This document shows positions 47,132-56,117 of a DNA stretch of 64,000 nt, one piece after another. Source of the DNA: an uncultured Alphaproteobacteria bacterium (lineage in GTDB: Bacteria > Pseudomonadota > Alphaproteobacteria > Thalassobaculales > Thalassobaculaceae); contig CACITD010000001.1 in assembly GCA_902589475.1 (NCBI GenBank), positions 48,620 to 112,619 of the forward strand, in the 5' to 3' direction. Under the pieces are notes generated by a model, which saw only the letters and a list, made by a program, of their open reading frames with translations, did no database searches and had not been told where the DNA came from. Every line of letters begins with the position of its first letter. Position 1 is the first letter of the stretch. Both the position numbers and the translations under genes were made by a program.

Positions 47132-47887
47132 CTACTTTCTATCGGGTGTATAGTTACTCAAGGCAGTCACTATTCCGTGCAATGTCCTAATCTCTTGATT
47201 GGTTAGAGTAGCCTTATTAAACATTGCACGCAGATTTCTGCAAATCGTTGGCGCCAACTCTTCCGGGTATAAAAAACCTGCTTCATCTAGATGTTTTTCT
47301 AGCCGTTTATAAAAATACTCTCTTTCCCCGATTGTAGAAAGTTCACTGTTACCCCATTTTTGTGAACCTATCTTTTGCATTAAACTAGCTTGAAACCATT
47401 CGTATCCCACCAACAATACAGCCTGCGCTAAATTCAAAGATGAAAATTCTGGGTTTAGAGGAACATTTATAACGTAATCAGCTAATGCTATATCATCGTT
47501 AACTAATCCGGACCTTTCTGGGCCAAACAGAAAACCAATGTTATCCCCTGCAAACTTTGTATCAAAAAATAGTTTTGCCGCCTCTTTTGGTGTAACAACT
47601 TTTTTTGCTAAATCTCTCTGACGGGCCGTGGTAGCAAAAAGTCTGTTTAAGTCCCAAACTGCGTCTCCGGTTTGCTCAAAAACCTCCGCACTTTTTAAAA
47701 CCTCTATAGCTCCGGACGCCATAGCCTCAGCAGTTGGATTTGGCCAGCCATCTCTAGGTCGCACAAGCCGTAATTCCCTTAATCCACAATTCAGCATGGC
47801 CCTCGCAACAGCGCCAATATTCTCTCCTAATTGTGGCTCGACAAGGATTACAACTGGTCGATTATTTTGAACTTTTTCTTTGTCCAA
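47132..47887 (-). CDS. trmJ: tRNA (Nm32) methyltransferase TrmJ (TrmH group 1)
   Basis: A 251-residue SPOUT-class RNA methyltransferase. The knot motifs are seen in VILVEPQLGENIGAVARAMLNCG, IGFLFGPERSGLVNDDIALADYVINVPLNPEFSSLNLAQAVLLVGYEWF, with the conserved Asn-Ile-Gly and Gly-Pro-Glu. TrmJ methylates the ribose of residue 32 in several tRNAs. The start is TTG at 47887; no ATG lies before the conserved core. It converges with terC and lies upstream of no close partner on its strand. Confidence 0.9.
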   Translation of the reverse strand: MDKEKVQNNRPVVILVEPQLGENIGAVARAMLNCGLRELRLVRPRDGWPNPTAEAMASGAIEVLKSAEVFEQTGDAVWDLNRLFATTARQRDLAKKVVTPKEAAKLFFDTKFAGDNIGFLFGPERSGLVNDDIALADYVINVPLNPEFSSLNLAQAVLLVGYEWFQASLMQKIGSQKWGNSELSTIGEREYFYKRLEKHLDEAGFLYPEELAPTICRNLRAMFNKATLTNQEIRTLHGIVTALSNYTPDRK

Positions 47888-48000
47888 GAAGTATGTCTCT
47901 CACCCAGAGTTTAGATATTATTAGCTTTAAATATTCTTGTCATTTCTTTCAGAGTAAATAGGGAAGTGGTGGGATATCGAACAATTTAAAATACGCTGCT

Positions 48001-49398
48001 CTAACTCATCTTCCAAGTAGTACCATCTTTACTATCTTCTAAAGTTACGCCCATTGATTCTAATTCATCGCGAATTTCGTCGGCTTTTTTAAAGTCTTTG
48101 ATGTCTCTAGCCTTATTTCTGGAGAGGATTAATTGCTCTATCTCTGAGGAAGTTGGACTATTACTTTTCAATGCACCCCTACGAAACCAATCTTCCGGTT
48201 TTTCATCAAGGAGGCCCAAAAGCTTGGCCGACCCAAGGAGCTCTGACCTAATTTTATTTTTTACCTCATTATTACTAGCTTTGTTCACAGCACCCGCCAA
48301 TTTGTGCAATTCAGACAAGGCAAGGGGAGTATTAAGATCGTCTGCCAAAGCATCTAAAACCGAAACTCCAGGCAAAGCATTTTGATGCACATTATCTTCA
48401 GAAATCCTAATGGCTTGATAAAGGCGATCCAATGCAGCCTGAGCGTCTGATAACCCCCTGATTGAATAATTAAGAGGAGCGCGATAATGGCCGGACAATA
48501 ATGCGTAGCGAATAGTTTCTCCGGGCCAATCCTTCAAAAGATCATTGACTGTGTAAAAATTACCTAATGACTTAGACATCTTTTCACCCTCAACCGTGAC
48601 GTAGCCATTGTGCATCCAAAGATTAGCCATTTTACATGTCCCAAACGCGCATCGAGATTGAGCTATCTCGTTCTCATGATGTGGAAAAATCAAATCTATG
48701 CCGCCCGCGTGAATATCAAATGTTTCGCCAAGATACATTTTACTCATTGCCGAACATTCTATGTGCCAGCCAGGTCTGCCAAAACCCCATGGACTATGCC
48801 AACCAGGAGCATCGCTACCCGAGGGTTTCCATAAAATAAAATCAGTGGGATCATTTTTATATGGAGCAACGTCTACTCTGGCTCCTGCGATCTGCTCATC
48901 TCGATTCCTGCCAGATAACTGACCATAATCTGGCATGGAGGGAACACTGAATAGGACGTGACCTTGTTTTTCGTAGGCATTTCCCTTTTCCATGAGATTT
49001 TCTATCATCTCAATCATTTGACTTATGTGCTCTGTGGCTCTGGGTTCAACATCCGGAGTTAACGCTCCAAGGGCATTCATATCTGAATGGAAAGTTTTTG
49101 TCGTTTCCTCTGTAATTTCCTTGATGGATCTACCACTTTTCTTAGCACGTTCATTAATTTTATCATCAACGTCCGTTATGTTCCTAACATAAGTTACCGT
49201 TGGGAACCGATGTTTTAAAAGACGATATAAAACATCAAAGACAACAACGGGCCTAGCATTACCAATATGAGCATAGTCGTAGACGGTAGGACCACACACA
49301 TACAATCGGATGTTACTTTTATCTAAAGGAACAAATGGTACCTTTTTACGAGTGAAAGTATCATAGAAGGAAAGTGGTTTGCCGGTTGGAAAGTCCAT
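48001..49398 (-). CDS. cysS: Cysteinyl-tRNA synthetase
   Basis: A 465-residue class I synthetase. The first signature is YDYAHIGNARPVVVFDVL (HIGN), the KMSKS loop is EGEKMSKSLGNFYTV, and the zinc-binding cysteine/histidine segment is GWHIECSAM. The C-terminal anticodon domain ends at STWKMS. The ATG at 49398 is preferred; a TTG three codons upstream is an alternative. It follows nadE by 16 bases and is probably co-transcribed with it. Confidence 0.97.
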   Translation of the reverse strand: MDFPTGKPLSFYDTFTRKKVPFVPLDKSNIRLYVCGPTVYDYAHIGNARPVVVFDVLYRLLKHRFPTVTYVRNITDVDDKINERAKKSGRSIKEITEETTKTFHSDMNALGALTPDVEPRATEHISQMIEMIENLMEKGNAYEKQGHVLFSVPSMPDYGQLSGRNRDEQIAGARVDVAPYKNDPTDFILWKPSGSDAPGWHSPWGFGRPGWHIECSAMSKMYLGETFDIHAGGIDLIFPHHENEIAQSRCAFGTCKMANLWMHNGYVTVEGEKMSKSLGNFYTVNDLLKDWPGETIRYALLSGHYRAPLNYSIRGLSDAQAALDRLYQAIRISEDNVHQNALPGVSVLDALADDLNTPLALSELHKLAGAVNKASNNEVKNKIRSELLGSAKLLGLLDEKPEDWFRRGALKSNSPTSSEIEQLILSRNKARDIKDFKKADEIRDELESMGVTLEDSKDGTTWKMS

Positions 49399-49414
49399 TT
49401 TACTCAAAACGCTC

Positions 49415-51091
49415 TCAGTTGCTGTTTATTTGGTAAGAAGCTTTGTAAGAGTTAGTAATAGGATATCTTCGATCCCTTCCGAAAGCTCTATGACCTATTT
49501 TGACGCCTGGAGGCGCCTGCCTTCGCTTATACTCAGCTCTGTCAAGCATTTGCCAAATTCTCATAACAACATCAATATCAAACCCTCTAGATGCTATTTC
49601 TTGAACATTTGCCTCGTCTTCAATTAAACCATGCAGGATAGCATCTAATTCTTCATATGGTGGAAGAGTGTCTTCATCTTTTTGGTCGGGTTTTAATTCA
49701 GCAGATGGCGGTTTAGAAATTATTCTTTCAGGCATAACTGCACCTTCAGGTCCCAAAGCTCCATTAGGCCTTAACTTATTTCGCCACTTAGAGAGTTCAA
49801 AGACGGTCATCTTGTAGACATCTTTTAAGACAGAATATCCACCACACATGTCACCATATAGAGTTGCATAGCCAACCGACATCTCCGACTTGTTGCCAGT
49901 AGATAACACCATTGCTCCTAACTTGTTAGACAAGGCCATTAATGTTAAACCTCTTGAACGCGACTGGATGTTCTCCTCGGTAATTCCTGCCTTTGATCCT
50001 TTGAAATGATCCAACAACATTTCGTCGAAAGCATTCATAGCCGGCCCAATGGGAACTGTATCTATTTTAACGCCCAACATATTTGCAGCTACGGCTGCAT
50101 CCTCGAGACTTTCCTCGCTAGTATATGGGGAAGGCATCATCACACAATGAACGCGATCCGAGCCTAATGCATCAACTGCCACCGCAGCGCTTAGGGCAGA
50201 ATCTATACCACCAGACATCCCCAAAATTACACCGGGGAAACCATTTTTGTTGACATAGTCTCGTAAACCAAGGGTCATCGCCTGGTAGGTTGCTTCCAAT
50301 CCTGTTTCTAGATTGCAGGTATTTCCCTGTTCACATATCCAGCCATCACCTCTTCTTTTCCAGTGGGTGATGGCCAGATTTTCTTGCCATGCAGGAAGCT
50401 GCCAACTAATAGTTCGGTCGGCGTTCATAATAAAAGACGCACCGTCAAAAACAAGTTCATCTTGTCCGCCTATCTGGTTGAGATAAACGAGTGGACGTTT
50501 GGACTCCACCACTCTTGCAACGGCGTGATGCACCCTCATATCTGTTTTACCTGCCTCAAAGGGCGACCCGTTAGGCACTAAAATAATTTCTCCTCCTGTC
50601 TCGGTAAGACACTCTACAACTTCTGGCGTCCAAATATCTTCGCAAATTGGTACCCCAATGCGAACATCTTTGAAGCTTATTGGGCCAGGCATCGGGCCAG
50701 GATCGAAAACTCTCTTCTCATCAAAGACGCCATAATTAGGCAGGTCATATTTATGACGCGCCGTAGTTATCGCACCCCCATCGATTAACACTAGTGAGTT
50801 GTGCAAACGGTCACTTTCTACCCAAGGCGTTCCTAAAAGCACCGCTGGTCCACCATCACTTGTTTCGGAGGCAAATGCTTCAACGGCGCTCCGTAGCGAT
50901 GAAATAAATTGCGGCTTTCGAACGAGGTCCTCGGGCGGGTATCCGCAAGTGTAAAGTTCCGAAGTTAATATTAGATCAGCGCCCTCTTCGGCAGCCTTTT
51001 TCCTCGTCTCACGCAGCTTTTCCAAGTTTGCGCCGATTTTCCCTACTGTCGGGTTTAATTGGGCTAGTGCTATAACAAGTTTATCAGTCAT
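49415..51091 (-). CDS. nadE: Glutamine-dependent NAD synthetase
   Basis: A 558-residue enzyme making NAD from deamido-NAD, ATP and glutamine. The nitrilase-type glutaminase domain has Glu45 (TSELYTCGYPPEDL), Lys114 (ARHKYDLPNYGVFDE) and Cys150 (VPICEDIW). The synthetase domain has the P-loop GVILGMSGGIDSALSAAVAVDAL and TGNKSEMSVGYATLYGDMCGGYSVL. The C-terminus is intact. AGGCAATT precedes the ATG. It is divergent from the DUF1330 gene. Confidence 0.96.
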   Translation of the reverse strand: MTDKLVIALAQLNPTVGKIGANLEKLRETRKKAAEEGADLILTSELYTCGYPPEDLVRKPQFISSLRSAVEAFASETSDGGPAVLLGTPWVESDRLHNSLVLIDGGAITTARHKYDLPNYGVFDEKRVFDPGPMPGPISFKDVRIGVPICEDIWTPEVVECLTETGGEIILVPNGSPFEAGKTDMRVHHAVARVVESKRPLVYLNQIGGQDELVFDGASFIMNADRTISWQLPAWQENLAITHWKRRGDGWICEQGNTCNLETGLEATYQAMTLGLRDYVNKNGFPGVILGMSGGIDSALSAAVAVDALGSDRVHCVMMPSPYTSEESLEDAAVAANMLGVKIDTVPIGPAMNAFDEMLLDHFKGSKAGITEENIQSRSRGLTLMALSNKLGAMVLSTGNKSEMSVGYATLYGDMCGGYSVLKDVYKMTVFELSKWRNKLRPNGALGPEGAVMPERIISKPPSAELKPDQKDEDTLPPYEELDAILHGLIEDEANVQEIASRGFDIDVVMRIWQMLDRAEYKRRQAPPGVKIGHRAFGRDRRYPITNSYKASYQINSN

Positions 51092-51339
51092 CGAAAATTG
51101 CCTGTTCTAATAGATGTCGATTAAACAAATTGGTTCTAATGTGTTTAGATACTGGGCCATATTAAATGTTTTACAAGTCACGAGAATGCGAAAATTTTCT
51201 AAAATCGACAAGCAAATTCCCTATCTAACAGAAAAGAAGAAAAAATTACACTATTGACTCTACTCTCCGTTATCATCTTTGAGAGAGGTAAATTTTTACG
51301 AATAATTTTAGGAAATTACAAATCACTTATGGAGGGAAG

Positions 51340-51633
51340 ATGAGCTCAGCATATGTTATTGCAAGCGTGCATGTTACCAACGCGATTGAATTTGAGAAAT
51401 ATAGGCTTCAAGTTCCATCTGTCACCGAGGGCTATGGCGGAAAATACCTAGCACGGGGCGGAAAACAAAAAACACTGGAAGGCGAGCCCTTCATTGGAAA
51501 TCGCACTGTAATTGTGGAATTTGAAAACTATGAGCGGGCATTGGAATGGTATCACTCAAACGAGTACAGTCAATTAGTGAAGCTCCGCCAGGCAGGTTCA
51601 TATGGGACCTTGATGGTAGTTGAAGGGGTCTAA
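51340..51633 (+). CDS. DUF1330 family protein
   Basis: A 97-residue protein of the DUF1330 family, a ferredoxin-like dimeric alpha/beta-barrel fold. The pattern is typical: AYVIASVHVTNAIEFEKYRLQV, the glycine-rich GYGGKYLARGGK, and NRTVIVEFENYERALEWYHS. GGAGGG lies at a good distance from the ATG. Function is not established; many members sit with aromatic-degradation genes, and here it precedes a FAD monooxygenase by 177 bases. Confidence 0.86.
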   Translation: MSSAYVIASVHVTNAIEFEKYRLQVPSVTEGYGGKYLARGGKQKTLEGEPFIGNRTVIVEFENYERALEWYHSNEYSQLVKLRQAGSYGTLMVVEGV

Positions 51634-51810
51634 AATTGATTAAGATCTACCTTAAAAGATGACCCACAAGGTAGAATTCATATTGTAAGGATATTACTAA
51701 GCTTGGTAGCTGATATGCGACATACGACAGTCTTTGAATCCTAATCAATATAAATTTTAATAATCCACCAACCATTGTGAAATCATACCGACCATTGGAG
51801 TGCAGGAAGC

Positions 51811-53409
51811 ATGACCATTTTACCGCAAAAGACCGATGTTATTATCTCAGGTGGAGGACCGGTAGGACTTACACTTGCCAATCTATTGGGGCAAGCTCAA
51901 ATCGGGGTAATAGTGCTGGAAAAAAATGATTCCCCATTTGATATCCCCAGGGCCATAACCATAGATGACGAAGGCTGCAGAACTATTCAGGCGGCAGCTC
52001 TCGACAAACAATTTATGCCCTCAACAGTGCGGGGGAAAGGCGCACGGTATTATGGAGAAGACAATCGTCCATTTGCCGAGGTTGGCCCCGGGCCAGTAGA
52101 GTTTGGTTTTCCCAAACGAACACATTTCTTCCAACCGAACCTAGATAAAATTCTTGTGAATGGCTTAAACAGATATCGACAAGCAAATATCTTTTTTGGG
52201 CATAAGTTACTGGGTTTTTCCGAAACTGATACCAGCATCAAAGTCGAGGTTTTCACCCCTAACAAAAAAAGCCATGAGGTCTTCTGCAAATTCCTCATTG
52301 GAGCAGACGGCGCAAGGAGTGACGTCCGACAAAAACTAGGTATAAAAATGATAGGTGACACTTATCCTGAGGACTGGGTAATCGTTGATACTAAAAACGA
52401 CCCAGACCAAGAGCCAGTGTCAAAATTTTACTGCCGACGAGATCGACCTTACGTCAGTATACCTGCTCCTGATGAAGGTCGTCGCTACGAATATAGAGTT
52501 CAACAAGAAGACGGCCACCAAAAATTATTAGATTTTGATAATATTCGGGAAAGATTGAGCTCGATACGATTAATCCGTCCAGAAGATATCATTCGTTCCA
52601 CTATCTACACGTTTGAAGCCAAAATTGCAGAAAGGTGGCGTTGTGGGCGAACACTGCTAGCTGGTGACGCTGCCCATCTCACACCTCCATTTGCAGGACA
52701 AGGATTAAATAATGGTTTGCGTGATGCTCACAATCTAGCTTGGAAATTGAGCCTTGTTTTGAAAGAAGAGGCGTCAGAAAAACTTTTGGATTCCTATGAA
52801 CTAGAAAGACGGGAGCCCACACGAGCTATGATAGACTTAGCAATAGCAATGGGGGATATTGTTATGCCTCAGGCAGAAGAGGATATCGAATTTAGAAATA
52901 AACTTGTTCAATGGTTAGATAGATTTCCGGCCGCACGAGATTACATTGTTTCGATGAAATTTAAACCACATCCTCACTATAAAAATGGTGCTTTTCTAGA
53001 TTTAGACAGCCAAAAGTTTTCCGGGTCATTAGTTGGCCAAATGTTACCACAAGTTATCCTTGAAAAATTAGACTCAAAAGTATCACGGCTCGACGATTTT
53101 TTAGGAAATGGTTTTGCGATAATTATTCAGGATGAGCGTCAAATAGAAAAAGCACTCGGCGTTAGCAAAAACATTTTTAATAGAGAACAACCAAAAATTA
53201 TTTTCATGGGCAAAACACAATCCAAAATGTTGCATTGTGTTACACACCTCTTACCTAAAGAGGATGTTTTATTACAAAGAATTTGGGCTCATCGGGATCA
53301 AATTATTTTAGTGCGGCCTGATAGATATGTAGCAGCTAGTTTTTCCGATGCAAACCAATCCGATACACTCGATAAACTAAGGAAAGTTCTGAACCTAAAA
53401 AATAGCTGA
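51811..53409 (+). CDS. FAD-dependent aromatic monooxygenase (MhpA/PheA-type)
   Basis: A 532-residue class A flavoprotein monooxygenase. The Rossmann loop is VIISGGGPVGLTLANLLGQ (residues 10-28), the second FAD motif is LLAGDAAHLTPPFAGQGLNNGLRDAHNLAWKL, and the DG-type motif is FLIGADGARSDVRQKL. The layout resembles 3-(3-hydroxyphenyl)propionate hydroxylase MhpA. Members hydroxylate phenolic rings with NAD(P)H and O2. Substrate is not proved. AGGAAGC precedes the ATG. No ring-cleavage dioxygenase gene lies within the window, so the pathway is incomplete here. Confidence 0.87.
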   Translation: MTILPQKTDVIISGGGPVGLTLANLLGQAQIGVIVLEKNDSPFDIPRAITIDDEGCRTIQAAALDKQFMPSTVRGKGARYYGEDNRPFAEVGPGPVEFGFPKRTHFFQPNLDKILVNGLNRYRQANIFFGHKLLGFSETDTSIKVEVFTPNKKSHEVFCKFLIGADGARSDVRQKLGIKMIGDTYPEDWVIVDTKNDPDQEPVSKFYCRRDRPYVSIPAPDEGRRYEYRVQQEDGHQKLLDFDNIRERLSSIRLIRPEDIIRSTIYTFEAKIAERWRCGRTLLAGDAAHLTPPFAGQGLNNGLRDAHNLAWKLSLVLKEEASEKLLDSYELERREPTRAMIDLAIAMGDIVMPQAEEDIEFRNKLVQWLDRFPAARDYIVSMKFKPHPHYKNGAFLDLDSQKFSGSLVGQMLPQVILEKLDSKVSRLDDFLGNGFAIIIQDERQIEKALGVSKNIFNREQPKIIFMGKTQSKMLHCVTHLLPKEDVLLQRIWAHRDQIILVRPDRYVAASFSDANQSDTLDKLRKVLNLKNS

Positions 53410-53421
53410 GTGCCTCAATTT

Positions 53422-54708
53422 TCATCGCTCACCTAGGATATAATTTCGCCATTTAAAGCTTACTAATGCGCTTAATATCAAGCCGATGACCCCGTATAAC
53501 ATTACACTCCAACCATAACCTAAGTATTCAATCAGATATCCCGAAAACATTAAGCCCAAAGGAAGACCATAGACCGCCATCATTCGAACTCCCATTACCA
53601 ACCCACGAAACTTTTCACTGGCTACAGATAGAAGGGTTACGACAAGAGAAATCATAGCCAGGCTTTGTATATAACCAGAAAAAAATAAAAGGATTTGACC
53701 ACAGAGTTTAGTTTCAATGTGGGCAAAGACAATAATTAGCAAATGCATTAGAAAAATATTAATTATCATAAAACGTGCGGGATTTTTCTTTAACTTAATT
53801 AAGACCATCGTAATTGAGCCCAGAAGGGCTCCAAAAGCGTATGAAGCGACTAAATGGCTAAGCCCACTTTCATCAACTTGATAAATACTTTTTGCTACGT
53901 AGGGCAAAATGCCATGGCTCACTGGAAATACCGTTAAATTTACAAGAAACGCTAACCACATTGCAGCTAATAAAGTTGGGGTTCTCCAGACGTAGATAAG
54001 ACCTTGTTTTAAGTTAAAAAATACTGAGTTTTGTATTTTTCCATTTAACCCCACGGGATTGGTCTTTATGCCGGAAACACCAAGTGTTAAAAGAAAACTA
54101 ATTGCATAAAACAAGCTGACCATAATGTATGCCACACCGAGCCCAAAAAGAGAAAATAATCCAGCACCAAAAAGAGCACCTATTATTCTTGCTGTATCCA
54201 TCGTGGTACGTGACAGACCCATAGCCGACATCAGTTTAGAGTCTGAAATTGTATCGCCAATTAGCCCATTCCGCATCACAAGATCCGATGGTCGAACTAA
54301 ACCAGCTAACAGACTGACTACATAAACGTGCATAGGCTCCAATGATTGTGTTAGCGCCAGAGTCATGAGCGCAAGGCTCAGAACTAAATAAATTAATCTT
54401 AGGGAACAAAGTAAGGTTCGGCGACTTAGCCTATCCCCCAAGGCACCGAGGTATGGCGCCAAAAGAGTACCCAGCCATTGAAGTGACGCAAAAAGGGTAA
54501 GTGAAAGTACTGATTGCGTCTCAACAATCACATACCAACCTAAAATCAAGATTTCCATTTCAAATGCCCATGAGGTCATCAAGTCTGCTGGCCACTGAAA
54601 TCGAAAACTTTTCACTTTGAATGGTTGAAAGACATTAATTCTAAACAAAAGATGCGCACCAAAATGATTTGTGTCGTAAGGATAACTCAGTCGAGCATGG
54701 TTTCGCAC
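53422..54708 (-). CDS. MFS transporter (EntS-like group)
   Basis: A 428-residue MFS carrier with about 12 membrane helices. The start region FQWPADLMTSWAFEMEILILGWYVI and SLQWLGTLLAPYLGALGDRLSRRTLLCSLR fit the DHA3/EntS-like group, including the loop-2 motif GALGDRLSRR. The start is GTG at 54708, but a shorter N-terminus is possible. The substrate is unknown. It converges with the monooxygenase gene, 12 bases apart, and is divergent from the glutathione transferase gene. Confidence 0.83.
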   Translation of the reverse strand: MRNHARLSYPYDTNHFGAHLLFRINVFQPFKVKSFRFQWPADLMTSWAFEMEILILGWYVIVETQSVLSLTLFASLQWLGTLLAPYLGALGDRLSRRTLLCSLRLIYLVLSLALMTLALTQSLEPMHVYVVSLLAGLVRPSDLVMRNGLIGDTISDSKLMSAMGLSRTTMDTARIIGALFGAGLFSLFGLGVAYIMVSLFYAISFLLTLGVSGIKTNPVGLNGKIQNSVFFNLKQGLIYVWRTPTLLAAMWLAFLVNLTVFPVSHGILPYVAKSIYQVDESGLSHLVASYAFGALLGSITMVLIKLKKNPARFMIINIFLMHLLIIVFAHIETKLCGQILLFFSGYIQSLAMISLVVTLLSVASEKFRGLVMGVRMMAVYGLPLGLMFSGYLIEYLGYGWSVMLYGVIGLILSALVSFKWRNYILGER

Positions 54709-54856
54709 ACTACGAAACCATTCAACACATTGTAGATTATTTTAAACTGCACTAAAGGGATTTTTGTTTAACCTAGGTAAATGCTTTACTCTGAGGTAAA
54801 CTCTACAACTCTCTAGTTCAAAACTATCAAAAGCTAATAATCCCAATGGAAGTAAT

Positions 54857-55546
54857 ATGAAGTTCTATGACCTCTCCGGTGCAGATAATAAACGCTTTAG
54901 CCCATTCGGTTGGCGAGTACGTATGTCGCTAGCGCATCTGGATATTGAGGAACATACTGAGGTTGAATTGGTAAAATTTTCTCAAAAAGATAAATTAAAG
55001 TTTTCTGGGCAAGAGTTGGTTCCGGTAATACAGGACAAAAGCACAATAATATCGGATAGTTGGAGAATTGCTGAATACCTTGAGAGAAATTATACAAATC
55101 AACCAACACTGTTTTCTAGTCCAACCGATAAAGCTAATGAAAAATTTGTTTCCAGTTGGGTCGACAGCCAAATTCACCCTTTGGTAGCTAAATGCGTAGT
55201 AAGAGATATTCTTGATGTCATTGACCCAAATGATAGGGAATATTTTCGCCGCTCTCGTGAGGCGCGATTTGGAATGTCTCTGGAAGAAATTGTGACGAAT
55301 AGAGGAGAAACAAGAAGCTTACTAAAGCGAACGCTATTCCCGGTAAGGAAAGTGTTAGAGTTAAACCCTTTTCTTGGTGGAACATCAGCATCATTTGCGG
55401 ACTATTCAGTATTTGGTGCAATGATGTGGGCTCGAATAACAAGCTCCTTCGACATTTTAGAGGAACACGACCCAATTACTGATTGGCGTGAACGTATGCT
55501 TGATTTATATGATGGATTAGCTAGGAAAGAAACAGCAAGAGGTTAA
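54857..55546 (+). CDS. Glutathione S-transferase (LigE/LigF-like)
   Basis: A 229-residue GST. The thioredoxin-fold N-terminal domain contains SPFGWRVRMSLAHLDIEEHTEVELVKFS and the cis-proline/glutathione segment ELVPVIQDKSTIISDSWRIAEYLER. The catalytic position carries Ser in the S-P-F-G-W-R-V segment. The helical C-terminal domain ends FLGGTSASFADYSVFGAMMWAR. This resembles the beta-etherase-like group, which acts on aryl ethers and other aromatics, though that substrate is inference. GGAAG precedes the ATG. The carboxymuconolactone-decarboxylase-like gene follows by 14 bases. Confidence 0.86.
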   Translation: MKFYDLSGADNKRFSPFGWRVRMSLAHLDIEEHTEVELVKFSQKDKLKFSGQELVPVIQDKSTIISDSWRIAEYLERNYTNQPTLFSSPTDKANEKFVSSWVDSQIHPLVAKCVVRDILDVIDPNDREYFRRSREARFGMSLEEIVTNRGETRSLLKRTLFPVRKVLELNPFLGGTSASFADYSVFGAMMWARITSSFDILEEHDPITDWRERMLDLYDGLARKETARG

Positions 55547-55560
55547 TAAAGGAAACTATT

Positions 55561-56106
55561 ATGCGCATAAAAGAGCTTTCAGATGATGAAATGACAACAA
55601 CGCAAAAAAAGATCCGGGACGAAATAGTCGCGGGCCCGAGGGGTAAACTCCAGGGCCCACTTCGGGTTTGGCTGACAAGTCCTAATCTAGCGGATAAAGC
55701 GCAGAAGCTCGGCCAGTTTTGCAGGTATGAAACGTCTCTACCAACCCACCTAAGTGAATTAGCTATATTAATCACTGGTAGATTTTGGGGGGCGGAGTTT
55801 GAATGGTACGCGCACAAAAAAATTGGCTTAGAAGCAGGTTTAGATCCTGATTTGGTGGAGGCTATTCGACAGCGTCGTGTTCCAAGTTTTAATACTGAGT
55901 CAGAAAAGATTATTTATGAATTTGCTACACAATTGCACCACGACCATAGTGTAAATGATGAAACTTACGCCGCCGCGGTTAAAGAGTTTGGGGAGGAAGG
56001 TACTGTCGACTTGGTCGGTATACTAGGGTACTATACCCTGATATCGATGACGTTAAACGCGTTCAAAGTTCCTCTTCCAGAGGGTGAAAGTCCAGAGCTA
56101 GATTAA
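55561..56106 (+). CDS. Carboxymuconolactone decarboxylase-family protein
   Basis: A 181-residue helical protein of the CMD/AhpD superfamily, PcaC-like branch. The segments LSELAILITGRFWGAEFEWYAHKKIGLEAGLDPDLVEAIR and TVDLVGILGYYTLISMTLNAF are characteristic. The C-x-x-C redox pair of AhpD is absent, which favours a decarboxylase or hydrolase-like role. AAGGAAAC precedes the ATG. Its tight spacing to the GST gene indicates one transcript. It converges with the EmrB gene. Confidence 0.86.
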   Translation: MRIKELSDDEMTTTQKKIRDEIVAGPRGKLQGPLRVWLTSPNLADKAQKLGQFCRYETSLPTHLSELAILITGRFWGAEFEWYAHKKIGLEAGLDPDLVEAIRQRRVPSFNTESEKIIYEFATQLHHDHSVNDETYAAAVKEFGEEGTVDLVGILGYYTLISMTLNAFKVPLPEGESPELD

Positions 56107-56117
56107 TTTAACTGGAC

